Shown here: positions 52,967 through 62,291 of the stretch, piece by piece
Layout of the letters: each line of letters starts with the position of its first letter
How positions within the stretch are numbered: the stretch's first letter is position 1
Assembly (NCBI RefSeq): GCF_900177545.1
Contig: NZ_FXBQ01000001.1
Coordinates: forward strand, 3,504,163 to 3,568,162
Direction: 5' to 3'
DNA: 64,000 nt
Origin: Maritimibacter sp. HL-12
Lineage (GTDB): Bacteria > Pseudomonadota > Alphaproteobacteria > Rhodobacterales > Rhodobacteraceae
Notes under the pieces: generated by a model
The model's database searches: none
What the model saw: the letters and a program-made list of their open reading frames with translations, nothing else
Told to the model about the DNA's origin: nothing
Program-made: the position numbers and the translations under genes

Positions 52967-55474
52967 TCAGTCGTCGCCATCATCCTTGCCGCCAATCGCC
53001 TCGGAAAGCTCGGACTCGTCAAGGTGGGCCGCGGCGCGCTCGGGATCCGTCTCCACCTTGCCGCGCCGTGGGCTGGCCTTCATCGGGTTCTCCGGCGCAG
53101 GCACCGATCCGCCGGCGAGCGTCTCGGGGTTGCGCAACCAGATATCGCGCTGCGGGAACGGGATCTCGATACCTTCCTCGGCAAACCGGCGCGCGATCTC
53201 GTGGTTCATGTCGCTGCGGACGGACAGGACGAAGTTCACGTCACGCAGGATCGCGCGGATCTCGAAATCGAGGCTGTCGGCCCCGAAGCCCATGAAGAAC
53301 ACCGAAGGCGGTGGGGTGATCGCGACGAGCGGATGGTTCTCCGCCACGCGGTGCAGGATCGCCTCGACCTTGCGCGTATCCGAGCCGTAGGCCACGCCGA
53401 CGGGCACGATCACCCGGCCGGTCAGGTTGCCCCGGGTGTAGTTCGTCACCACCCCCGAAATCAGGTCTGAATTGGGCAGGATCACGTCGGTGCGGTCAAA
53501 GGTCTCGATCCGGGTGGAGCGCACCGAGATGTCGCGCACGTAGCCCATCTGGCCGCCCACGTCGATCCAGTCGCCCTCGCTGATCGGACGTTCGATCAGC
53601 AGGATGATGCCCGAGACGAAGTTCGACACGATGTTCTGAAGGCCGAAGCCGATGCCCACCGAAAGCGCACCGGCAACGATCGCGAGCGACGACAGGTTGA
53701 TCCCTGCCGCGGTGATGGCAACGATCGCGGCGAGGAAGATCCCGACATAGCCCAGCCCGGAAACGATCGCGGTCTGGCCGCCGACGTCGATCTTCGTCTT
53801 CGGCAAAACCGTGGTCTTGAGCGTGCCCTGCACCAGCCGGGTGGCCGCGAAACCGATCCCGAACACCAGCGCGAACGTGACGATGTCGCCGGGCGAGATC
53901 ACGGTTTCGCCAAGCGTCACCCCCTCGCCGATGCGGCGCCAGATCTCGGTCAGATCGGTGAGGCGCGCGCCCCAGATCAGTGCGAACACCGGGACCACCA
54001 GCACCGTGACAACCAGCGAAGCCAGAACCGGCAACAACGCCTCTTCCGCGTGATCGGCGTCAACCTTGAAGATCATGCCGTGCAGGTTGATGAAGAACTG
54101 GTGCAGCACCAGAAGCCCGCCAACCAGCCCCGCGCTGAGCACTGTTGGAAACACGAAGCTGTCGGCGAGCCGGGCATATCCCACCGCGGCCGCCAATGGC
54201 GCGACAACCCCGAGCAGGATCAGCGCGAGCCCGGCAAGCCCGAGTATCCGCGCCATGAAGCCCGCGCCCCCGTCGGCGTCGACAGCCTCGGCCCGGGTAT
54301 GGTTGCGAAAAAGCTGACCGAGCCGGAACAACAGGAAACCCGCGAAAACGACCACCGGAAAGGTGATCACCGCGCGCGTCGCATCGGAATAGGATTCGTA
54401 ATCCGCCACCTGCCTGAGCAACAGCTCGATCCCGAACATCAACCCCAGCGCCGCCGCCTCGAACCGGCCTTCCGACCGGGTGCTGGCGGTCAGGTTCAGC
54501 ACCGCGCCGTCGCGATCGCCGGCAACCCCGAACATCCGGTTGCCGAGCCAGCGGGCAATGAAGAAGGCCATCCCCAGCACCGGCAGTTGCTCGACGATCA
54601 CCTGCGCCCGCAGACCGAGCACCCCGGCCTGTCGCAGCGCCTCGACCAGCACGTAGACGCCGATGAGCGGCACCGCCACCTGCCCCAGCGACAGCAGGAA
54701 ATCCCATACCCCATGCGCCGCGCCCTGCGCGCCCGCCCCGACCCGCGCGCGCATCCGCATCACCCAGAGCCGTCCGCGCGCGAGCAGCACCACCGCGACC
54801 ACGAGCATCAGCAGCGCCAGCGGCAGGTTCTGGCGCAGCGCCGCGCGCTGGGTCTCGGTGCTGAAGGTCGAGAGCACACCGCGCCAGGCGAGCCTCAAGG
54901 TGAGCGACAGGTCTTCGACCGCCTTGGGCCAGAGCGTGGGGTTGAGCGGCGTCGGTCCGAGGGCCAGAAGCGCATCGGTCTGGCGCCCCCGCAAGGTCCG
55001 GTCGATCGCCGCGATCAGCGCCCCGGCCCGGGCGTGAGCCAGTTCCGCCGCTTTCACCGGCGCCTGCAATTCCTCGAGTTGCGCCTGCAGCTCGGCCCGC
55101 CGGGAGGTGATCACGGCCGGCTCGTTGCCGCCCTCGCCCGGAGGTGGCCCAAGCGTGGCGATCTGGATTTTCAGGGTGTCGATGCGAACCTGGTTTTCAT
55201 TTCGCGCGGCGGTGAAACGGTCGCGCCATCCGACAATCTCGCCGCGCAGCGTTTCCAGCGCCTGGTTCGAGGCCCGTCCGGCCTCCAGCGCGCTTTCGGC
55301 GCGACTGGCGACCAGTTCCCAGGCCCCGTAGTCGGGCCGGGCCTCGGCCTCGGCGTTCGGCGCGGGTGCCGCCGCCGGGGGCGCGGGCTCGGTCTGGGCA
55401 CGCGCGTGCCCGGGTGCGGCAACGATCAGCGCCGCCGCGAGCAACAACGGGAGAAGGCGCGCCAGCAAGTTCAT
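52967..55474 (-). CDS. Mechanosensitive channel with DUF3772 domain (MscS family)
   Basis: 835 residues. Signal peptide, then a periplasmic DUF3772 domain (YGAWELVASRAESALEAG, NPTLWPKAVEDLSLTLRL), about ten membrane helices, and the MscS core: pore helix GIGFGLQNIVSNFVSGIIL, beta domain ISEGDWIDVGGQMGYVRDIS, VILPNSDLISGVVTNY. The C-terminal vestibule is normal and ends in an acidic tail (GGKDDGDD). It releases solutes on osmotic downshift from the inner membrane. Its start overlaps the cysK stop (ATGA), so it is second in that operon. Confidence 0.93.
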   Translation of the reverse strand: MNLLARLLPLLLAAALIVAAPGHARAQTEPAPPAAAPAPNAEAEARPDYGAWELVASRAESALEAGRASNQALETLRGEIVGWRDRFTAARNENQVRIDTLKIQIATLGPPPGEGGNEPAVITSRRAELQAQLEELQAPVKAAELAHARAGALIAAIDRTLRGRQTDALLALGPTPLNPTLWPKAVEDLSLTLRLAWRGVLSTFSTETQRAALRQNLPLALLMLVVAVVLLARGRLWVMRMRARVGAGAQGAAHGVWDFLLSLGQVAVPLIGVYVLVEALRQAGVLGLRAQVIVEQLPVLGMAFFIARWLGNRMFGVAGDRDGAVLNLTASTRSEGRFEAAALGLMFGIELLLRQVADYESYSDATRAVITFPVVVFAGFLLFRLGQLFRNHTRAEAVDADGGAGFMARILGLAGLALILLGVVAPLAAAVGYARLADSFVFPTVLSAGLVGGLLVLHQFFINLHGMIFKVDADHAEEALLPVLASLVVTVLVVPVFALIWGARLTDLTEIWRRIGEGVTLGETVISPGDIVTFALVFGIGFAATRLVQGTLKTTVLPKTKIDVGGQTAIVSGLGYVGIFLAAIVAITAAGINLSSLAIVAGALSVGIGFGLQNIVSNFVSGIILLIERPISEGDWIDVGGQMGYVRDISVRSTRIETFDRTDVILPNSDLISGVVTNYTRGNLTGRVIVPVGVAYGSDTRKVEAILHRVAENHPLVAITPPPSVFFMGFGADSLDFEIRAILRDVNFVLSVRSDMNHEIARRFAEEGIEIPFPQRDIWLRNPETLAGGSVPAPENPMKASPRRGKVETDPERAAAHLDESELSEAIGGKDDGDD

Positions 55475-56508
55475 TCCGCGTCTTCGAACACCTGCGGGAT
55501 CTCGCCGGGCGCTCGCACCAGCCAGCCCGGCAAGGGCAGCTCCTTCTCGCGCAGGAAATCGGGGTTGAACAGTTTCGACTGGTAGCGCGTGCCGTAGTCG
55601 CAGAGCACGGTGACGATGGTATGCCCCGGCCCCATCTGGCGCGCCATCCGCACCGCGCCTGCGATGTTGATGCCGGAGGAGCCGCCGAGCACGAGGCCCT
55701 CGGCTTCGACCAGATCGAAGATATAGGGCAGCGCCTCCTCGTCGGGCACCTGGTAGGCCATGTCGGGGGTGAAGCCTTCGAGGTTTTTGGTGATCCGCAC
55801 CTGGCCGATGCCTTCGGCGATCGAGCCGCCTTCCATCGCGATCTCGCCGGTGGTGTAGTAGCTGTAGAGCCCCGCGCCCATCGGATCGGCGATGCCGATC
55901 TTCACGCCCCTCGGCTGCAGCGCCATCGCCACGCCCGCCAGCGTGCCGCCCGAGCCCACCGCGCAGATGAACCCGTCCACCTTGCCGCCGGTCTGCTCCC
56001 AGATTTCCGGCCCGGTGGTCTCGACATGGGCCTGCCGGTTGGCGACGTTGTCGAACTGGTTGGCCCAGATCGCGCCATGCGGCTCGGTCTTGGCCAGTTC
56101 GGTGGCCAGCCGTTCGGAATAGCGCACGAAGTTGTTGGGGTTGCGGTAGGGCCGCGCCGGCACCTCGACGAGTTGCGCCCCCGCGAGCCGGATCATGTCT
56201 TTCTTCTCCTGGCTCTGGGTGTCGGGGATCACGATCACGGTGCGGAACCCCATCGACGCCCCGACCAGCGCCAGCCCGATACCGGTGTTGCCGGCGGTGC
56301 CCTCGACGATGGTGCCGCCCGGCTCCAGCACGCCACGCGCGATCGCGTCGCGGATGATCCAGAGCGCCGCGCGATCCTTCACCGACTGGCCGGGGTTCAT
56401 GAACTCCGCCTTGCCCCAGATCTCGCAGCCCGTCGCCTCCGAGGCGGCCCTGAGCCGCACCAGTGGCGTGTTGCCGATCAACTGGGTGAGATCGCTTGCC
56501 ATCGTCAT
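55471..56508 (-). CDS. cysK: Cysteine synthase
   Basis: O-acetylserine sulfhydrylase, PLP enzyme making cysteine. 345 residues from ATG 56508 (MTMASDL...). LIGNTPLVRL, the PLP lysine in NPGQSVKDRAA, GTAGNTGIGLA and AVGSGGTLAG are seen. The length is that of the longer alphaproteobacterial type. In Rhodobacter sphaeroides cysK lies with trgAB at a tellurite-resistance locus; here trgB and trgA lie just upstream on the same strand, separated by a toxin-antitoxin pair on the other strand. Confidence 0.93.
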   Translation of the reverse strand: MTMASDLTQLIGNTPLVRLRAASEATGCEIWGKAEFMNPGQSVKDRAALWIIRDAIARGVLEPGGTIVEGTAGNTGIGLALVGASMGFRTVIVIPDTQSQEKKDMIRLAGAQLVEVPARPYRNPNNFVRYSERLATELAKTEPHGAIWANQFDNVANRQAHVETTGPEIWEQTGGKVDGFICAVGSGGTLAGVAMALQPRGVKIGIADPMGAGLYSYYTTGEIAMEGGSIAEGIGQVRITKNLEGFTPDMAYQVPDEEALPYIFDLVEAEGLVLGGSSGINIAGAVRMARQMGPGHTIVTVLCDYGTRYQSKLFNPDFLREKELPLPGWLVRAPGEIPQVFEDAE

Positions 56509-56709
56509 CGAGATGCCTTTCCGCCGGTTTTCTCCTGTGTAGGCCCGGCTGGTGGCGAACTCAAGCAACGCGCGCGTGAAGGGGGGCAGCCGCTTTGACG
56601 ACCCGCTCGTTCGACATCTGGGGCAGAGCGCGGCAGGGCTGCATCGCTTCTGCTGAATTCCGTGTCGTCGCGTTGCATCCACGACTTATTCACATTTTTC
56701 TCGCATATC

Positions 56710-56737
56710 TTGGAAATCTGATAGATTAGCGTATATG
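56710..56737 (+). promoter_or_regulatory. Promoter of the Panacea toxin-antitoxin pair
   Basis: TTGGAA (56710-56715), 16 bases, TATATG (56732-56737). The inverted repeat GCATAT (56703-56708) / ATATGC (56733-56738) flanks it and could be an operator. Confidence 0.45.
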
Positions 56738-56760
56738 CTGGTGCCAAAGAGGTTCAAGTG

Positions 56761-57348
56761 ATGTGCAACGCTAACCAAGAGCAAGACAAGATGAGGCCGA
56801 ACGTTGATCGCATCTTGGCCGCGCTGTACTTTGTCATGGGCGAAGCTCAGCGGCGGGGACGAAAGGTGTCGCAGTATGATCTTGTCAAGACTCTGTTTCT
56901 CGCGGACCGCGCCCATCTAAACGAATGGGGAAGACCTGTAACCTACGACAACTACTGCGCGATGCTTCACGGGCCGGTCCCTTCTCTCACCTATGACCTG
57001 CTCAAAGGAAATGAGAAGGCTATGCGCGACCATCATCTGCATGGCTTACCTTGGAAATCTGTCCCCCACATCAATTCTACGAAGCATTTCTTTCCTGTCG
57101 ATGAAGCATTGGATCCTCAAGACTTTCTTTCGGAAAGCGACATAGAGGTATTGGCGAATTCGCTTGGTGTGGTTTTGTCGTTGGGATTTGGACAGATTCG
57201 GCGGCTGACTCACGAAGACCCTGCCTATGTAGATGCTTGGCGTGGCGATGGTGATCGCGCCGCCTACGCCATGAAGCTCGGACTGCTTTTCGACGAGCCG
57301 AATTTTGAGCAAGCCGCCACGTTGGCCGAATACTCGTCGTATGTTTGA
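56761..57348 (+). CDS. Panacea-domain (DUF4065/SocA-like) antitoxin
   Basis: 195 residues from ATG 56761 with AGAGG upstream (GTG 56758 possible). NVDRILAALYFVMGEAQRRG, KVSQYDLVKTLFLADRAHL, GRPVTYDNYCAMLHGPVP and FGQIRRLTHEDPAYVDAW match the Panacea domain (DUF4065, found in SocA), which neutralises varied toxins. The gene overlaps the next by eight bases, in antitoxin-toxin order. Lower GC than its neighbours and opposite strand to the surrounding cysK/trg genes indicate insertion. Confidence 0.82.
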   Translation: MCNANQEQDKMRPNVDRILAALYFVMGEAQRRGRKVSQYDLVKTLFLADRAHLNEWGRPVTYDNYCAMLHGPVPSLTYDLLKGNEKAMRDHHLHGLPWKSVPHINSTKHFFPVDEALDPQDFLSESDIEVLANSLGVVLSLGFGQIRRLTHEDPAYVDAWRGDGDRAAYAMKLGLLFDEPNFEQAATLAEYSSYV

Positions 57349-57724
57349 AGTTGGTGATGTCGTTCGCTTCCACTCGACCATCGCGGGAAAGGAAAAATTT
57401 CACCTTTGCCTCGGTCGCACCGAGAACGAGGCCATCTTTGCATTTCTTTTTCTGAACTCCGGCTCCGGATTCAGAGGTGATTGCGTCTTGGATGATGGCC
57501 AATTTCCGGGCTTGCCAAAGTCGCCCACTGGCAAGTCCGTCGTCTCATTCTCACTGCTCGTGAGGGTAAAGGAAGAGAAGCTGCCCGCCTTCGGCGCGAC
57601 CAAAGTCGGTGCGATAGATGGGCATCTTGCGGGCGAACTGGCGGCGTTCGCCAAAGAAGTTCGGTCGCTCACTCGGCAACAACAGGCGTTTGTTGTTTCG
57701 GCGCTCGAGAGCCTCTTCATCTAA
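57341..57724 (+). CDS. Putative toxin partner of the Panacea antitoxin
   Basis: 127 residues; ATG overlaps the antitoxin stop. FEVGDVVRFHSTIAGKEKFH, then HLCLGRTENEAIFAFLFLN and a helical end LTRQQQAFVVSALESLF. The first strands (GDVV..., K.H.CLG) recall the MazF/PemK barrel, a ribonuclease fold, but the resemblance is weak. Position directly after a Panacea gene is the main reason to call it a toxin. Confidence 0.6.
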   Translation: MFEVGDVVRFHSTIAGKEKFHLCLGRTENEAIFAFLFLNSGSGFRGDCVLDDGQFPGLPKSPTGKSVVSFSLLVRVKEEKLPAFGATKVGAIDGHLAGELAAFAKEVRSLTRQQQAFVVSALESLFI

Positions 57725-57879
57725 CTGACAATTGCTACTGTGAATTGCTACCGCCAATAGCGAACAGACGTTTCCGGATAGCCGTACGGAGGTATAGCGA
57801 AACCCGTCAATTGTCTCACTTGGGGCTGCATACTTCCTTTTGGGCGACCACAAATCACAATTTTGCCCCCCCACTCCCC

Positions 57880-58986
57880 CTACCGCAACCGCTCCCGGTT
57901 CGCCGCCAGCCAGAACGCGGTGAGCACCAGCGGGCCGGTGCCGGCTTCGCCGCTGGCGATCAGCGTCATCAGCCGGTCGAAGGGGAGAACGTGGGCGCGG
58001 ATGTCCTCGTCTTCGTGATCGACGCCGCCAATCTCGCCGCCGCGGCCCGAAAGCTGCGCTTCGGCGACGTAGGAGAACAGGAACTCGCTGACCGCGCCGG
58101 GGGTCGGGTAGTAATCGGCGACGTGATGCAGGCGTCCGAGATCCAGCCCGGCCTCCTCAACGGCCTCCCGCCTCAGCGCTTGCTCCACGCTCTCGCCCGG
58201 GTCGATCCTCCCTGCGATCGGCTCCAGCGTCCAGGGTCGCGGGTCGCCGCGCAGGAACGGACCGGCGCGGAACTGCTCGACCACCAGAACCGCGTCGAGC
58301 GCGGGGTCGTAGGGCAGCACGCTCACTGCGTCGCCGCCGATGAAGCCCGCCCGACGCACCGGCGCGCTCATCGTGCCGTCGAAGCGGCGGAACCGCAGAT
58401 CGTGGTCTTCAAGTGCGAAGTACTCGGCATAAGGGTGGCGTTTGCGGATCACCTCGACATCGCGCGCCGTGGTGAAATCGGTGCGCTGCTCATGGCCGGG
58501 TGCGTCGGACGCCCGCAAGGCGCTGGCCGCGCGCTGCTTCAACATCGGCCAGCGCCGCGCCAGCTTGGACGCCTCGGGCACCCCCGCCAGCGCGTCCTGC
58601 GCCGCCACCACCCAGATATCGCCCCATTGTTCAGCCCAGGCGGCAAGGTTCCAGTCCGCGCCCGGTGCCACCTTGCCTTCGGGCATATAGCTCAGCGCCG
58701 CGAACGTGCCGCGGTCTTCGACCTCCACAGTCACGTCGCGCAAGGCATAGCCGAAGCCCGCCTCGAACAGATCCGCCCGCGCCCGGGCCTCGGCATCGAG
58801 CCCTTCGACGAGAAGCCCCACCGCACGGCCCGCGCCGGGCTGCAGCACCGGGTAATCGCCGCCCTCGACCCGATGCACCCGGTAGCCCGGCAGCGTCGCC
58901 TCGCGCACGAAGTGGCCAAGCCCCAGCACCGCCTCGCGCAGCGGCGCGTGGCAGAGCGTGCCGTAGAGAAACAGCGGTTTGCTCAT
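57880..58986 (-). CDS. trgB: TrgB-like protein: gamma-glutamylcyclotransferase plus Nudix domains
   Basis: 368 residues from ATG 58986, which overlaps the trgA stop. N-terminal GGCT-fold domain (KPLFLYGTLCHAPLREAVL, GYRVHRVEGGDYPVL). C-terminal ADP-ribose pyrophosphatase-like Nudix domain with the box GRIDPGESVEQALRREAVEE followed by AGL, preceded by VLVVEQFRAGPFL. R. sphaeroides TrgB of the tellurite locus is of this Nudix type. Together with TrgA it supports tellurite resistance; the enzyme's substrate there is not known. Confidence 0.82.
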   Translation of the reverse strand: MSKPLFLYGTLCHAPLREAVLGLGHFVREATLPGYRVHRVEGGDYPVLQPGAGRAVGLLVEGLDAEARARADLFEAGFGYALRDVTVEVEDRGTFAALSYMPEGKVAPGADWNLAAWAEQWGDIWVVAAQDALAGVPEASKLARRWPMLKQRAASALRASDAPGHEQRTDFTTARDVEVIRKRHPYAEYFALEDHDLRFRRFDGTMSAPVRRAGFIGGDAVSVLPYDPALDAVLVVEQFRAGPFLRGDPRPWTLEPIAGRIDPGESVEQALRREAVEEAGLDLGRLHHVADYYPTPGAVSEFLFSYVAEAQLSGRGGEIGGVDHEDEDIRAHVLPFDRLMTLIASGEAGTGPLVLTAFWLAANRERLR

Positions 58987-59423
58987 CGCCACCGCGCAGC
59001 GACCCATTGCACCACCGTGCCGGTGACCAGCCCGCCCAGCACGAGCACCGCGATCACCTCCACCTGCGCCGCCAGCATGGCGTGCTCGGACATCAGGCTG
59101 AAGGCATCGACCAGCGCCTCCATCGGTCCGTCGTAGGTCTTGCGCAGGGCGCGTTGCAGCATGTCGTATCCGGCGAAGATGAACACCACCCAGAACACCT
59201 GAAGCGCCACGCTCGAAAGCCCGATGCCCGGTGCCGAGCCCGCGCCGCCATGCAAGCGGCGGCCGGTGAAGATCCAGCCGACACCGAGCCCGACCACCGC
59301 CGAGACCGGTGCGAACAGTCCGAGCGGCCGCGACTCGGGCAGGTAGGGTTTGACCAGATCGGCGGTGAACCAGCCGAGTGCCGCCAGCATCAGGGCGGCA
59401 ACGAGACGTGCCATCGTGGGCAT
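58983..59423 (-). CDS. trgA: TrgA-family membrane protein
   Basis: 146 residues from ATG 59423 with GGGAG upstream. PTMARLVAALMLAALGWFTA, LVKPYLPESRPLGLFAPVSA and a glycine-rich helix VVGLGVGWIFTGRRLH match TrgA proteins of the Rhodobacter tellurite-resistance locus. About four membrane helices. Coupled to trgB by an ATGA overlap. Confidence 0.82.
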   Translation of the reverse strand: MPTMARLVAALMLAALGWFTADLVKPYLPESRPLGLFAPVSAVVGLGVGWIFTGRRLHGGAGSAPGIGLSSVALQVFWVVFIFAGYDMLQRALRKTYDGPMEALVDAFSLMSEHAMLAAQVEVIAVLVLGGLVTGTVVQWVAARWR

Positions 59424-59508
59424 GGATGCGCTCCCTCGTCCTGTGGCCCGCCTGCGGGGCCATCGGCGCATTGTCAGCCCGCCGCGCGGTCGGCGCAAGG
59501 GCCTTGGT

Positions 59509-60930
59509 CTATTTCGTCCGCGCGCCGTAGGCCGCGAGCGCCCGCGCCCGGCCCTCGGCAAGATCGACAACCGGGGCGGGATAGGACATGTCGGGCGACA
59601 GCCCCCAAGCGCGCGGCACCGCCTCGAAAAAGGCGCGCGCGGTGGCGGGCGGGCCGGCCTGACCTTCCGCGATCCAGGCCCGCCGATAGTCGCCGTTCGG
59701 ATCGAATTTTGCCAGCTGCGTCGCCGGGTTGAAGATCCGGAAATAGGGCGCGGCATCCGGCCCCGACCCCGCCACCCATTGCCAGCCCATGGCGTTGGCC
59801 GCCGGGTCCCAGTCGGTGAGGTGGTCGGCGAACCAGTCGAGCCCGATTTTCCAATGCGTCATCAGGTGCTTGGTGAGGTAGCTCGCGGCGATCATCCGGG
59901 CGCGGTTGTGCATCCGCCCGGTGACATGCATCTCGCGCATCGCGGCATCCACGAAGGGCTCGCCGGTGCGCCCCTGTTTCCACGCCAGCACCTCGGGCGC
60001 GGTCTCGTCGGTATTCCAGGGGAAGCCATCCCACTCGGCGCGCCAGTTGCGGGTGAGGATCTCGGGGGTGTGATACATCAGGTGATAGGCGAACTCGCGC
60101 CAGACGAGCTCTTTCAGAAAGTGCTCCGCCCCCGCCCTGCCCTCGTCCATCGCGCGCTGGCCCACGGCCCAGACCTGCCGGGCGCTGATCTCGCCGTAAG
60201 CGAGGTTTTCCGACAGGTTGGAGGTGGCATCCACACCGGGGAAATCGCGGCTGGCCTTGTAGGCGTCCACCTTGGCGTCGATGAACTCCGCCAGCCGGTC
60301 GGCGGCAGCCGCTTCGCCCGGGCGGGCATGGGCGGCGACCACTTCTGCCCCCCGGTTCATCGCATCCCCCAACCGCCAGTCGGCCAGACGCTCGCTCCCG
60401 GGCCATGCGTCCGGCGCGGGCATAAGCCCGGGGCGGGCGAGCGGCGCGCCCGGATCGCGTCCGCGCAGCGCGCGCCAGAACGGCGAATAGACCCGGTAAG
60501 GCCCGCCCTGCCCCGTCGCCACCGTCCATGGCTCAAAAAGGACATGGCCAGGGAAGCTCTGCGCCGCCACGCCGCGCGCTGCAAGCGCCGCCTTCACTGC
60601 GCTGTCACGCGCTATGGACGCGGGATCGTAGAGCCGCGACCAGTGCACCGCGCCCGCGCCGGTCTCGTCGATCAGCGCATCGAGCACCGCCGCCGCCGGG
60701 CCGCTGCGCAGCACCAACCGGCTGCCGTGGTCGGCCAGCGTCTTGCCAAGGGCGGCGACCGACAGCCCGAGGCGGAACTTCGCCGCCGCGCCGAGGCTGT
60801 CGACGCTTTCGTCGCGGATGAAGACGCCGATCACCGGCCTGCCGCTGCGGGCGGCAGCGTCAAGCGCGGGATGATCGGCCAGCCGCAGATCGCGGCGGAA
60901 CCACAGCAGGATAGGGCTTGCGTCGGTCAT
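59509..60930 (-). CDS. phr: Deoxyribodipyrimidine photolyase
   Basis: Class I CPD photolyase, repairing UV-made pyrimidine dimers with blue light. 473 residues from ATG 60930. N-terminal antenna Rossmann domain (PILLWFRRDLRLADHPAL). C-terminal FAD domain: FLKELVWREFAYHLMYH, VTGRMHNRARMIAASYLTKH, DWDPAANAMGWQWVAGSG. An open frame upstream of 60930 is not conserved. 85 bases from trgA and 31 from the aminotransferase gene, all on one strand, so likely one transcript. Confidence 0.95.
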   Translation of the reverse strand: MTDASPILLWFRRDLRLADHPALDAAARSGRPVIGVFIRDESVDSLGAAAKFRLGLSVAALGKTLADHGSRLVLRSGPAAAVLDALIDETGAGAVHWSRLYDPASIARDSAVKAALAARGVAAQSFPGHVLFEPWTVATGQGGPYRVYSPFWRALRGRDPGAPLARPGLMPAPDAWPGSERLADWRLGDAMNRGAEVVAAHARPGEAAAADRLAEFIDAKVDAYKASRDFPGVDATSNLSENLAYGEISARQVWAVGQRAMDEGRAGAEHFLKELVWREFAYHLMYHTPEILTRNWRAEWDGFPWNTDETAPEVLAWKQGRTGEPFVDAAMREMHVTGRMHNRARMIAASYLTKHLMTHWKIGLDWFADHLTDWDPAANAMGWQWVAGSGPDAAPYFRIFNPATQLAKFDPNGDYRRAWIAEGQAGPPATARAFFEAVPRAWGLSPDMSYPAPVVDLAEGRARALAAYGARTK

Positions 60931-60961
60931 GCCCCGGTTACGGCGCCGATTTGCCCCCGGA

Positions 60962-62182
60962 TCACAACGCCTTGTCGAGCGCGGCGATGAGCTTGTCCAC
61001 TTCCGCTTCGGTGGTGTAATGCACGAAGGAAAGCCGCAGCACGCCCTTGTCCGGGTCCACCCCCATAGCCTCCAGCGGGCGCACGGCGTAGAAATCGCCG
61101 CCCCCCGCCATGATCCCTTCGAGCGCCAGCGCCGCCGCGACCCCCGCGCCGGGCGCAGACAGTTCCAGCGCCACGGTGGGCGCGCGCCTCTCCGCCCGGG
61201 TGGGCCCGAGCAGGCGCACATCGTTGCGGGCGGAAAGGTAATCGAGCAGGGGCTGGAGCAGCGCGGTTTCGTGGCCGCGCATCAGGTCATGGGCATGGCG
61301 GGCCGCAGCGGCGCCGTGGGCCGGGCCGCCGTGATGGGCCGAAAGCGCCTCGATGTAGTCGGCCATCCCGGCGCTTGCCGCCACCTGCGCGTGATCCGGC
61401 CCCGCCGGGGTGAAGCGTTTGTAGAGCACGTCTGCGTTGAAATAATGCGCCTGGTTCGGCAACCATTCGCCAAGCGCGCGGCGGATCACCATCAACCCCT
61501 GGTGCGGGCCATAGGTCTTGTAGGCCGAGAACAGGTAGATATCGGGGCCAAGCGCGTCCACGTCCGGCAACCCGTGCGGCGCGTAGCTCACCCCGTCGAC
61601 GCAGACGAAGGCGCCCGCCGCATGGGCCAGCGCCGAAATCGCCGCCACGTCGTTGATCTCGCCGACCACGTTTGAGACATGGGGGAAAACCACGAGCCGC
61701 ACCTTCTCGTCGAGCAGGTCTTCAAGCGCCTCGGGATCAAGATGGCCGGTCTCGGGGTCGATCCGCCATTCGCGGATCTCGATGCCCTCCTCCGCCAGCC
61801 GCCGCCACGTCCCGGAATTGGCCTCGTGATCCTGGTTGGTCACCACGATCGCCTCGCCGGGCTGCATCGCCTGCGCGAAGGCGCGGGCCAGAACATAGGT
61901 GTTCTGCGTTGTCGAAGGGCCGAAGGACAGCTCGTCCGTTTCCACCCCGAGCATCGCCGCGAGCCGGGTGCGGGCCTCGTCCATTTCCGCGCCCCCCAGC
62001 CGGCTCGCCTCGTAGGGGGCGTAGGGCTGGACCTTGCGGCTGCGGTAGAACCGGGTCAGCCGGTCGATCACCGGGGCGCAGGCATAACTGCCGCCTGCAT
62101 TCTCGAAAAACGCCTGCCCCGCGAGGGACGGCTCGGCGAAGGCGGGGAAGCGGCCCCGCACCCATGTGCTGTCTAGTGTCAT
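60962..62182 (-). CDS. Cysteine desulfurase-like class V aminotransferase
   Basis: 406 residues. PLP fold with FGPSTTQNTYVLARAF, the His in VTNQDHEANSGTW, DGVSYAPHGLPDV and the Schiff-base lysine in FSAYKTYGPHQG. Belongs to the CsdA-like subgroup (TIGR01976-type). There is no clear catalytic-loop cysteine, so true desulfurase activity is doubtful. Start at 62182 matches a family-like N-terminus (RGRFPAFAE...FFENAGGS). Function unassigned beyond a PLP enzyme. Confidence 0.85.
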   Translation of the reverse strand: MTLDSTWVRGRFPAFAEPSLAGQAFFENAGGSYACAPVIDRLTRFYRSRKVQPYAPYEASRLGGAEMDEARTRLAAMLGVETDELSFGPSTTQNTYVLARAFAQAMQPGEAIVVTNQDHEANSGTWRRLAEEGIEIREWRIDPETGHLDPEALEDLLDEKVRLVVFPHVSNVVGEINDVAAISALAHAAGAFVCVDGVSYAPHGLPDVDALGPDIYLFSAYKTYGPHQGLMVIRRALGEWLPNQAHYFNADVLYKRFTPAGPDHAQVAASAGMADYIEALSAHHGGPAHGAAAARHAHDLMRGHETALLQPLLDYLSARNDVRLLGPTRAERRAPTVALELSAPGAGVAAALALEGIMAGGGDFYAVRPLEAMGVDPDKGVLRLSFVHYTTEAEVDKLIAALDKAL

Positions 62183-62234
62183 GGCGGCACGATTGCGCCG
62201 GTTGCATCCGGCGTCAAGCGCTCCCGAAACCGAG

Positions 62235-62264
62235 CCGGCCCCGAGGCGAACGCCCCGGGGCCGG
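62235..62264 (-). terminator. Probable terminator of the BCCT gene
   Basis: A 9-bp stem CCGGCCCCG/CGGGGCCGG with a 12-base loop, 28 bases after the stop on the minus strand, then CTCGGTTT. Weak U-tract. Confidence 0.5.
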
Positions 62265-62291
62265 TGTTGTCTGGCATCTGGCTTGGAGGTG

